This document shows positions 1 through 5,824 of a DNA stretch of 5,824 bases, one piece after another; the first letter of the stretch is position 1, and the number at the start of each line of letters is the position of its first letter. Source of the stretch: Bacillota bacterium (GTDB lineage: Bacteria > Bacillota > Clostridia > Oscillospirales > Oscillospiraceae); NCBI GenBank assembly GCA_017861415.1, contig JAGFXS010000086.1, forward strand, positions 1-5,824, written 5' to 3'. A program made the position numbers and the translations under genes. The notes beneath the pieces are model-generated. The model made no database searches. It was not told where the DNA came from and saw only the letters and a list, made by a program, of their open reading frames with translations.

Positions 1-501
1 TCCCACCATCACAATGGCGGAAAAGGCCATATAAACCGGCCAGGTGAGCTTTAGCTCTCCTCCGGTAAAGGGAATATACAGGTTGGGACTGAGGCTTCCC
101 ACATTACGCAGAAGGATCACAAAGAGAATCGCCGCCACCAGCTGGAGCAAAAACTTCTGCGCTGCCGAGAGTCCCGTATTTTCCTTCTTTTTTACCTTGG
201 CATAGTCATCAATAAAACCGATGGCACCAAATACCAGAGCAAAAACCAGCACGAACAGGGAAGTGAAATTCCCGGCCCTCAGCGCGGGCCAATTCATGAG
301 CAGCACCGCCACCGCCGTAGACAAAATAAACATAATCCCACCCATGGTGGGCGTGCCCTGCTTGGACATATGCCAGGTAGGCCCGTCTTCCTTGATGGAC
401 TGTCCCGCCTTTAGCCGGCGTAGTACCGGCAACAGAATCCGCCCGAATAGTATACTGAGCAGGAATCCAACTGCCGCAGTGATTGCCAGCTTTACGAGCA
501 T
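1..501 (-). CDS. mraY: MraY, phospho-MurNAc-pentapeptide transferase (N-terminal half, cut by window edge)
   Basis: MraY is an integral membrane enzyme that moves phospho-MurNAc-pentapeptide from UDP to undecaprenyl phosphate, forming lipid I on the inner face of the cytoplasmic membrane. The visible 167 codons are open to the window edge. They start with a hydrophobic segment (about residues 4-27), followed by the family signature GPTWHMSKQGTPTMGG at residues 40-55. Hydrophobic segments follow at about 55-70 and 80-98, and the second runs into the conserved FIDDYAK (residues 96-102), whose aspartate pair lies in the active site. Further hydrophobic stretches lie near 115-132 and 155-167. The family is usually about 320 residues, so roughly half is missing, including the later catalytic aspartate and histidine cluster. 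The ATG at 501 has a GGAGGTG ribosome binding site seven bases upstream. The gene follows murE after 84 bases, with no murF between them. Identification is secure from the motifs. Confidence 0.97.
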   Translation of the reverse strand, partial: MLVKLAITAAVGFLLSILFGRILLPVLRRLKAGQSIKEDGPTWHMSKQGTPTMGGIMFILSTAVAVLLMNWPALRAGNFTSLFVLVFALVFGAIGFIDDYAKVKKKENTGLSAAQKFLLQLVAAILFVILLRNVGSLSPNLYIPFTGGELKLTWPVYMAFSAIVMVG

Positions 502-508
502 AAGGTTG

Positions 509-515
509 CACCTCC
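509..515 (-). promoter_or_regulatory. Ribosome binding site of mraY
   Basis: GGAGGTG on the minus strand lies seven bases before the ATG at 501. It fixes the mraY start and suggests strong independent initiation, which fits the 84-base gap from murE. Confidence 0.85.
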
Positions 516-540
516 GTGGTTTTCTCTTATCTGTTTCTCT

Positions 541-576
541 ATGTGCCGGCGCTCTGCTTACAGGGTGCCGGCACAT
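541..576 (-). other. GC-rich hairpin between murE and mraY
   Basis: ATGTGCCGGC at 541-550 is perfectly complementary to GCCGGCACAT at 567-576, giving a 10-bp stem around a 16-base loop. On the minus-strand RNA the loop can extend the stem with a few more pairs (CTG with CAG around a TAAG tetraloop) across mismatches. No U-tract follows it in the direction of transcription; the next bases are AGAGAAACAG. It is therefore not a standard intrinsic terminator. It may act in mRNA processing, stability or partial attenuation between murE and mraY; that role is inferred. Confidence 0.6.
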
Positions 577-585
577 TGCAATCCA

Positions 586-2040
586 TCACTCTACGGGAGC
601 TACTTCGCAGAAATAAGCTGCTACCTCTTCCCGTTCATCCAGATGGAACTTTTGGGTTCCGATCTCCTGATAGGTTTCGTGACCCTTACCAGCTAGGACG
701 ATCACATCTCCTGGCTGACCTCGACCCAAAGCCAAGCGAATGGCCTGCCGTCGGTCTGGCTCCCAGATCATGGACGTTCCCTCGGGTATCCCTGCCATTA
801 TATCCCTCATGATATCCTCCGGGTTTTCCGTCCGGGGGTTATCCGAAGTCAGCACCACCAGATCAGCGAGGCTTGCCGCGATCTCACCCATGATGGGACG
901 CTTGGTCCGATCACGGTCACCACCACAGCCGAAAAGGCAAACCAGCCGTCCCTCGGTAAAGTCCCGAGTGGTAAGGAGGATGTTTTCCAGGGCATCGGGG
1001 GTGTGTGCGTAATCAATGATTACCGTGTAGGGCGCGGGGGTTGAAACCACTTCGATCCGCCCCTTTACGCCGGAAGCAGAGCTTAATGATCCCGCTATGG
1101 CGGGGAGGGGGAAGCCCAGCACCAATCCGCAGGCAATGACCCCCAGGGCATTATAGATGGTGAAGCCTCCGGGTATAGGCAGGCGCACCCGGTTGATGGC
1201 ACCAAGGGTCAGCGCTTCAAACTCCACTCGGTCAGACCGCAGGCGGATATTCTCCGCCAGAAGATCCGCTTCCTTCTTGTTCTCAGAATAGGTATAGCGC
1301 TTGCAGGGTGCGGTTTCCGCAAAGAGACGCCCCGCCTCGTCGTCCAGATTGAAGATTCCCGTTTCACACTGCTGAAACAGGCGACTTTTGGCCTCTCGGT
1401 AGTTTTCCATGGTGCCGTGGAAATCCAGATGATCCTGGGTCAGATTGGTAAAGATGGCCGCCTTGAAGAACAACCCCTCCACCCGGCTTAATACCAAGGC
1501 GTGGGAGGAAACCTCCATTACCACATGGGTGCAACCTTCGTCCGCCATAGTACGTAGCAGCTGGTGAAGATCATAGGATTCCGGAGTGGTGCGCACGGCG
1601 GGCAACACACGATCCCCCACCATATTCTGATTGGTGCCGATAAGCCCAACCTTGGTGTTTACCACCTGCTCCACCATGGTTTTCAGAAGACAAGCGGTGG
1701 TAGTTTTCCCGTTGGTTCCTGTGACCCCCAAAAGGGTCAGTTCCCTGGCAGGATTGCCAAACCAGTTGGCGGATAGCCGTGCAAACGCTCTTCTCGGATC
1801 CTCTGCAACGAGCCAAGGCCCCGCTTTTGGGGGCGGCTCGGCGCAAAGCACCGCCACAGCGCCCTTACTCAAAGCTTCTTCAATAAAGTCACTGCCGTCC
1901 CAGCGATAGCCGGGCAGGGCCACGAAAAGAGCCCCCGCCTCTAAGGTTCTCGTGTCACAGCTCAATGAGGTGATTTCAACATCCTGACCGATATGGTCCT
2001 CCAGCAGGGTTACCCCCTGCAGCAATTGGGATAAGTCCAA
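586..2040 (-). CDS. murE: MurE, UDP-MurNAc-L-Ala-D-Glu:meso-diaminopimelate ligase
   Basis: MurE is the cytoplasmic, ATP-dependent Mur ligase that adds the third amino acid to the UDP-MurNAc stem peptide. The order is complete at 484 residues, typical length. The N-terminal substrate domain has SCDTR (27-31) and FVALPG (39-44). The central domain has the ATP loop GTNGKTTT (108-115), TTPE (151-154), the NLTQDHLDFHG block (199-209) and the lysine in YREAK (K218) that is carbamylated in the family. The C-terminal domain has DYAHTPDAL (343-351), GCGGDRDRTKRP (371-382), DNPR (400-403), GKGHE (451-455) and HLDERE (466-471). DNPR is the motif of meso-DAP ligases rather than L-lysine ligases. I chose the TTG at 2040 because GGAGGTG lies five bases upstream and the protein then begins like other MurE proteins (LDLSQLLQG). 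An in-frame ATG at 2067 would add nine residues but has no good ribosome binding site. The gene starts 31 bases after the PBP stop, so the two are probably cotranscribed. Confidence 0.97.
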   Translation of the reverse strand: MDLSQLLQGVTLLEDHIGQDVEITSLSCDTRTLEAGALFVALPGYRWDGSDFIEEALSKGAVAVLCAEPPPKAGPWLVAEDPRRAFARLSANWFGNPARELTLLGVTGTNGKTTTACLLKTMVEQVVNTKVGLIGTNQNMVGDRVLPAVRTTPESYDLHQLLRTMADEGCTHVVMEVSSHALVLSRVEGLFFKAAIFTNLTQDHLDFHGTMENYREAKSRLFQQCETGIFNLDDEAGRLFAETAPCKRYTYSENKKEADLLAENIRLRSDRVEFEALTLGAINRVRLPIPGGFTIYNALGVIACGLVLGFPLPAIAGSLSSASGVKGRIEVVSTPAPYTVIIDYAHTPDALENILLTTRDFTEGRLVCLFGCGGDRDRTKRPIMGEIAASLADLVVLTSDNPRTENPEDIMRDIMAGIPEGTSMIWEPDRRQAIRLALGRGQPGDVIVLAGKGHETYQEIGTQKFHLDEREEVAAYFCEVAPVE

Positions 2041-2045
2041 GCGCT

Positions 2046-2052
2046 CACCTCC
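2046..2052 (-). promoter_or_regulatory. Ribosome binding site that decides the murE TTG start
   Basis: GGAGGTG on the minus strand ends five bases before the TTG at 2040. The competing in-frame ATG at 2067 is preceded by GATCCTGTGG, which pairs poorly with 16S rRNA. The site lies inside the longer reading frame, which argues against that longer version. Confidence 0.75.
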
Positions 2053-2071
2053 GAGTATTCCATCCACAGGA

Positions 2072-4531
2072 TCAGTTTGCGTACTCTTTTACGTTGTTGT
2101 CCCGGAACCGGACTTCAATGACAGTGCCGGGATCCACCATGGTTCCGGGTTCGATGGATTGGCTGAAGGCCACCATGTTGGAGGCGTTATCTACACCGGG
2201 CGCCTTAATGTAAAGGCCCTTGCCTTCCAACTGTGATTTGGCCGAACTATATGTCCTACCCTGAACATCGGGCACTGCCACCTTGCTTTCACCCTTCTCT
2301 TCGTCCATATAGAGGATCACGGTGCTGCCGGCTGGGATGAATGCGCCCCGGTTGGGCGTCTGTCCCGTTACAGTGGCGCCGTCACCCCGCACCTTCCAGG
2401 ACAGCTCCTGCTCTTGCAGCGTAGACTTGGCCTCTTCCAAGGTCTTGCCCACGAGATTGGGTACTTCTTTATCTGCCGCTGCAGCCGCGCCCTGCTTGGG
2501 CACACCCATGTAATTCAGGATGTCGCCCATAAGGCCGCCGGCCATGAGAGCCGCCATATTGCCGCCGCTGATGTAGTAGCCGCCCGCGGTGGTATTGGCC
2601 CCGGGGCTGGCAGGTTTCGGGTGGTCATAGGCCAGCAGCAGAATGAACTCCGGATCATCCGCCGGGGCAAAGCCCACGAAGGAAGTGATCAGATGGCCGC
2701 TTTCCTTGGTCTGGGAGGTACCAGTCTTGCCGCCGATGGCATAGCCCTCCACCTTGGCATTCTTACCGGTACCCGTGCTCACTACCTGCTCCATCATGGC
2801 ACGCACGGTGTCGGAGGTTTCCTGACTGATGACCTGACGCACTTCCTTGGGCTCCCGGTAGCGTACCACGTTCCCTTCTGTATCGGTAACGGACTGGACC
2901 ACATAGGGCTCCATAAGATGCCCACCGTTAATCACCGAGGACAGGGCGGTAATGAGACCGAGGGGTGTCACCTGGAAGCGCTGTCCAAAGGAAGCTGTTG
3001 CAAGGGAAACCAGATTGCTGCCAAATTCCTCAGCACTCCAGAAGTCACCCCGCTCTTCGCCCAGAAGGTCAATGCCAGTTTTATTCAATAAGCCGAAATC
3101 CTCGATGTAGCTGTAAAACGTCTTAGTGCCAATTTTCTGTCCGATCTGGATCATGGCAGGGTTACAGGAGTTCATCAGCACCTGAGTCGGATTTTGGGTG
3201 CCATGGCTCCTGGGATAGACATGGCACCGAATGGGTTCGGGCCAGCCTGGCACGGTTATGGAGCCACCGCAGTAATAGGTATCGGTCATGTGAACCGCAC
3301 CTTCCTCCAGTGCCATCGCCATTACTATGGGTTTAAAAGTCGAGCCCGGCTCATAGGTATCGACCACAGCCTTGTTTCTCCACTGTGTCAATTGGGCATC
3401 CCGCAGGGCTGCCTGGTATTCGCTCTCCCGGGTGGTGATCTCGTCCTCCAGGATTTCCTTTTCCTGCTCTGCGGCAGCCTTTTCCCGAATGGCCGCCACC
3501 GCCTCTTGCCCTGTGACAGCTCCCTCAACCGTTGTGGAGCCGGCAAGTTGGGAAAGCGTCAGTTCTACCTCTGCCAGTGCTGCCTTTTTTCCGTCTAGGC
3601 CAGCCTTGAGTGTATTGATCTTTTCCAGAAGCTGCGCGTCCTTGACAGTACCGTAGTTATTGGCGTCATAGTTGGGACTACTGGCCATGGCCAGAATGGC
3701 CCCGGTTTTGGGATTCATGACAATACCAAAGGCTCCCTCCAGCACATCAAAACGCTGAACGCCTTCTTCCAGGGTCCGCTCTAGATAGTACTGGATAGTA
3801 GAGTCTATAGTAAGCTGCAGGTTATAGCCGCTCTGGGCGTCTACATAGGCTTCATACCCCGTAGGCATCTCCGTGCCCGCCGCATTGCGCGCAGTGACGA
3901 TGCGTCCCTTTTCGCCGGAGAGCTCCGACTCATAGACGGCTTCTAGGCCGTAAGCGCCCACATTGTCATAGTTCACAAAACCCAGGATATGCGCCGCCAA
4001 GGAGGAGGATGGGTACTTTCGCTTGCTATCCGGAGTCAAATATAGGCCACCGGAGAGTTTGTTCTCGGAAATAAACGCCCGAACCTGATCCGCTACGTCA
4101 TCCTCAACTTTTGGGGCTACATTTTCCCATGCAGAATTGGTCCGCGCTAACCGTTTTCGGATGCTTTCCTCATCCACACCCAAGATCTGTGCCAACCCCG
4201 TGGCAATGAGATCTTCATCCAATTTATTCTTCTTCACATCCCGGGGGGACAAGATCACATTGTTCACTGAGGTACTAATAGCCAGCGTAGAACCTTTGCT
4301 GTCGGTAATCTTGCCCCGGTTCGCCGAAACCGCTATGTCGCTAGTTTGCCGGCGGACGGCAATTTCCTCGTACTGATCGTGCTTGATAACCTGAATCTCC
4401 CACAGTTTTCCAAAGAGAAGAAGAAAGGTTCCTATACCAAATAACGCCATCAGAATCAGCACTCTTCTCATGATGATCGTGTTGGGTCTGGGGGTTTTTT
4501 CTACTGTTCCCGGACGTTTGTCTGGTTTCAT
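2072..4531 (-). CDS. spoVD: Class B penicillin-binding protein, SpoVD/FtsI type, with two PASTA domains and a helical insertion
   Basis: This is a monofunctional D,D-transpeptidase that crosslinks peptidoglycan outside the membrane, working with a SEDS glycosyltransferase. The 819 residues contain a short basic cytoplasmic tail, one membrane anchor (about 22-42) and a dimerisation/pedestal domain (about 55-225). The transpeptidase domain has STFK (S397 nucleophile, K400), SCN (455-457) and KTGTS (602-606). Two PASTA repeats follow (about 688-745 and 750-811). Relative to ordinary FtsI, residues about 293-383 contain an extra Ala/Glu/Lys-rich segment that looks like two helices joined by a Gly/Thr loop, placed just before WRNKAVVDTYEPGSTFK. 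The ATG at 4531 is preceded by AGGAAGGTGA at a distance of about nine bases. The gene lies between ftsL and murE and is the only class B PBP there. B. subtilis has both pbpB and spoVD at this place, so whether this one serves division, sporulation or both is open. The sigma-E-like promoter upstream favours a SpoVD role; ftsI is the alternative symbol. Confidence 0.93.
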   Translation of the reverse strand: MKPDKRPGTVEKTPRPNTIIMRRVLILMALFGIGTFLLLFGKLWEIQVIKHDQYEEIAVRRQTSDIAVSANRGKITDSKGSTLAISTSVNNVILSPRDVKKNKLDEDLIATGLAQILGVDEESIRKRLARTNSAWENVAPKVEDDVADQVRAFISENKLSGGLYLTPDSKRKYPSSSLAAHILGFVNYDNVGAYGLEAVYESELSGEKGRIVTARNAAGTEMPTGYEAYVDAQSGYNLQLTIDSTIQYYLERTLEEGVQRFDVLEGAFGIVMNPKTGAILAMASSPNYDANNYGTVKDAQLLEKINTLKAGLDGKKAALAEVELTLSQLAGSTTVEGAVTGQEAVAAIREKAAAEQEKEILEDEITTRESEYQAALRDAQLTQWRNKAVVDTYEPGSTFKPIVMAMALEEGAVHMTDTYYCGGSITVPGWPEPIRCHVYPRSHGTQNPTQVLMNSCNPAMIQIGQKIGTKTFYSYIEDFGLLNKTGIDLLGEERGDFWSAEEFGSNLVSLATASFGQRFQVTPLGLITALSSVINGGHLMEPYVVQSVTDTEGNVVRYREPKEVRQVISQETSDTVRAMMEQVVSTGTGKNAKVEGYAIGGKTGTSQTKESGHLITSFVGFAPADDPEFILLLAYDHPKPASPGANTTAGGYYISGGNMAALMAGGLMGDILNYMGVPKQGAAAAADKEVPNLVGKTLEEAKSTLQEQELSWKVRGDGATVTGQTPNRGAFIPAGSTVILYMDEEKGESKVAVPDVQGRTYSSAKSQLEGKGLYIKAPGVDNASNMVAFSQSIEPGTMVDPGTVIEVRFRDNNVKEYAN

Positions 4532-4540
4532 GATCCTATG

Positions 4541-4550
4541 TCACCTTCCT
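4541..4550 (-). promoter_or_regulatory. Ribosome binding site of the class B PBP gene
   Basis: AGGAAGGTGA on the minus strand lies nine bases before the ATG at 4531. It supports that start over the internal ATG at residue 21, which would remove the basic tail. Confidence 0.7.
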
Positions 4551-4613
4551 TGATGGCCGCATCGCCCCCGCTGCATGGCAGGGACATCAGGAATTGACCA
4601 ACGATAGATTGGA

Positions 4614-4643
4614 GGCGCAAGAAAACCTTACTTTTCTTGCGCC
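4614..4643 (-). other. Perfect 12-bp hairpin in the ftsL-PBP intergenic region
   Basis: GGCGCAAGAAAA at 4614-4625 and TTTTCTTGCGCC at 4632-4643 are exact reverse complements around a six-base loop. In the leftward transcript the stem is followed by TCCAATCTATCG, so there is no U-tract and intrinsic termination toward the PBP gene is unlikely. It would sit about ten bases from the 5' end of a message started at the sigma-E-like promoter at 4662-4691. A structured 5' end or an RNA processing site is a reasonable inference. The rest of the 148-base gap shows only the PBP ribosome binding site. Confidence 0.7.
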
Positions 4644-4661
4644 TTTGGGCTTTCTCTCTTC

Positions 4662-4691
4662 ATCGTATGTATCGCTTGCTTAGAAATATGC
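4662..4691 (-). promoter_or_regulatory. Sigma-E-like (mother-cell sporulation) promoter for the class B PBP gene
   Basis: On the minus strand GCATATT (4691-4685) matches the B. subtilis sigma-E -35 consensus KMATATT at all seven positions. After a 15-base spacer, CATACGAT (4669-4662) matches the -10 consensus CATACAHT, as I recall it, at seven of eight positions. The -35 element lies in the last codons of ftsL, and the start site would fall near 4655, about 125 bases before the PBP start codon. B. subtilis spoVD is known to have its own sigma-E promoter, so the position fits the gene. No equally good sigma-A promoter is visible here. Two short motifs can match by chance, so confidence is moderate. 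Confidence 0.55.
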
Positions 4692-5225
4692 CCCGATGGT
4701 GGAGAAGATTTCCCCAACCCCGGAGAGCAGCTTGCTCCCAAAGCCGGCGGTCTTGTAATATTCCACCGTATCCGGTGCAGTAAGTTCTAACACATATTCT
4801 TGACCCTGCTGGGGCTTCACCATCAGCCCCGTCGCCAGAAACTCCTCCTCAATGGCCTGGAGGTCGTATGCAAGCTCATATTGAGCTACCAGCTTATCCC
4901 CTTCGGTCTGAAGGCTGGTCAGTTCACGCTTCAGCTCCACGGCAGTGTCATTAATTACCACCAAACCGGCATTCTGATGAAGCATGAATACCACCATCAG
5001 GCAGACGCTCAAAAGACCCAATACCGTGAAGGGTGCCACTTTCCCGGGCTCACGCACCACAAGCTCAGGTCTCGCCTTGGCCTTCTTGACAACCCGACGG
5101 TCTTCCCTCCGCTGGGGCGTGGCCTCTTTCCTTTCCAGCTTGCGCGCTGCATTTCCGTCATACTCATATCTCTGCGGGTATCGAGAGGTAGCGCTATCAT
5201 CATATCTTCTTTTCTTTACCGCCAC
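4680..5225 (-). CDS. ftsL: FtsL-like septum formation protein
   Basis: FtsL is a small bitopic membrane protein that joins FtsB/DivIC and FtsQ/DivIB to activate the septal peptidoglycan synthase. The 181 residues show a strongly basic, charged N-terminal cytoplasmic tail of about 60 residues and one membrane segment (about 63-83, FTVLGLLSVCLMVVFML). A predicted extracytoplasmic coiled coil follows (about 92-132, rich in Leu/Glu/Lys/Gln). A C-terminal tail of about 50 residues ends in GEIFSTIGAYF. FtsL sequences diverge greatly, so identification rests on topology and on the position between rsmH and the class B PBP. The protein is longer than B. subtilis FtsL (about 117 residues) at both ends. 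I chose the GTG at 5225, which has AGGGGTGA five bases upstream and begins VAVKKRR. A TTG at 5279 gives a longer open frame with no ribosome binding site. A GTG at 5234 is a weaker alternative. The stop is TAA. Confidence 0.85.
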   Translation of the reverse strand: MAVKKRRYDDSATSRYPQRYEYDGNAARKLERKEATPQRREDRRVVKKAKARPELVVREPGKVAPFTVLGLLSVCLMVVFMLHQNAGLVVINDTAVELKRELTSLQTEGDKLVAQYELAYDLQAIEEEFLATGLMVKPQQGQEYVLELTAPDTVEYYKTAGFGSKLLSGVGEIFSTIGAYF

Positions 5226-5230
5226 TACAT

Positions 5231-5238
5231 TCACCCCT
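5231..5238 (-). promoter_or_regulatory. Ribosome binding site that decides the ftsL GTG start
   Basis: AGGGGTGA on the minus strand lies five bases before the GTG at 5225. It is the only good ribosome binding site near the beginning of the open frame and sets a 181-residue product. Confidence 0.6.
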
Positions 5239-5334
5239 ATAATCTCCCGGGCATGGATGAAACTCGCTATCAGGCGCAAGCACCGTCAAAAACAAATTCC
5301 TTCACCCGTTCTATCTTACGCTTTTTTGCATTCA

Positions 5335-5824
<490 letters not shown>

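Noticed and set aside
221..616. Plus-strand open frame of 131 codons over mraY and the murE end
   Set aside because: It is antisense to a well-supported mraY and has no motifs.
2414..3091. Plus-strand open frame of 225 codons
   Set aside because: It lies wholly antisense to the transpeptidase domain of the PBP, is rich in Gly and His, and matches no family I know.
4614..4643. Intrinsic terminator between ftsL and the PBP gene
   Set aside because: The hairpin is strong but has no U-tract on the transcribed strand, and the genes downstream belong to the same pathway.
5271..5279. Nine-base AGGCGCAAG also present at 4613-4621
   Set aside because: Nine bases shared once in a 5.8-kb window of this composition can be chance, and the 5271 copy has no inverted partner.
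5284..5289. TTGACG resembling a sigma-A -35 box upstream of ftsL
   Set aside because: At the right 17-base spacing the -10 position reads CGAGTT, which is not a credible -10 element.

Overview
The window is part of a division and cell wall (dcw) gene cluster, read entirely leftward (minus strand). In transcription order it holds rsmH (3' part, broken), ftsL, a spoVD/ftsI-type class B penicillin-binding protein, murE, and mraY (5' half, cut by the window edge). I found no mobile elements, CRISPR arrays, RNA genes or plus-strand genes. It is a chromosomal housekeeping locus, not a new system, but it has several unusual local features.

The host is most likely a Firmicute of class Clostridia, possibly near Oscillospiraceae/Ruminococcaceae. 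The reasons are the rsmH-ftsL-PBP-murE-mraY order, a class B PBP with two C-terminal PASTA domains, strong GGAGG-type ribosome binding sites, GTG and TTG starts, and moderately high GC content. The DNPR motif in MurE indicates meso-diaminopimelate peptidoglycan. A sigma-E-like promoter ahead of the PBP gene suggests, but does not prove, an endospore former. The lineage is inferred from gene style only.

Layout, right to left. Positions 5824-5335 encode the C-terminal half of the 16S rRNA methyltransferase RsmH. An apparent internal deletion with a frame change removes the conserved block that normally follows its HP motif. A gap of about 109 bases (5334-5226) leads to ftsL (5225-4680, GTG start). 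The 148-base ftsL-PBP gap (4679-4532) holds a perfect 12-bp hairpin. A good sigma-E promoter match overlaps the end of ftsL just upstream of it. The PBP gene (4531-2072) carries a predicted helical hairpin insertion just before its catalytic serine. murE follows closely (2040-586, TTG start with a strong SD). An 84-base gap with a 10-bp GC-rich hairpin separates it from mraY (501 to the edge). murF, often found between murE and mraY, is absent from this position, as in Bacillus subtilis.

The genes form one pathway. MurE adds meso-DAP to the UDP-MurNAc dipeptide. MraY transfers the finished UDP-MurNAc-pentapeptide to undecaprenyl phosphate, making lipid I. The class B PBP crosslinks the final polymer at the septum or in the spore cortex. 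FtsL belongs to the membrane complex that controls such synthases. RsmH is a ribosomal RNA modification enzyme that traditionally rides in the same operon.
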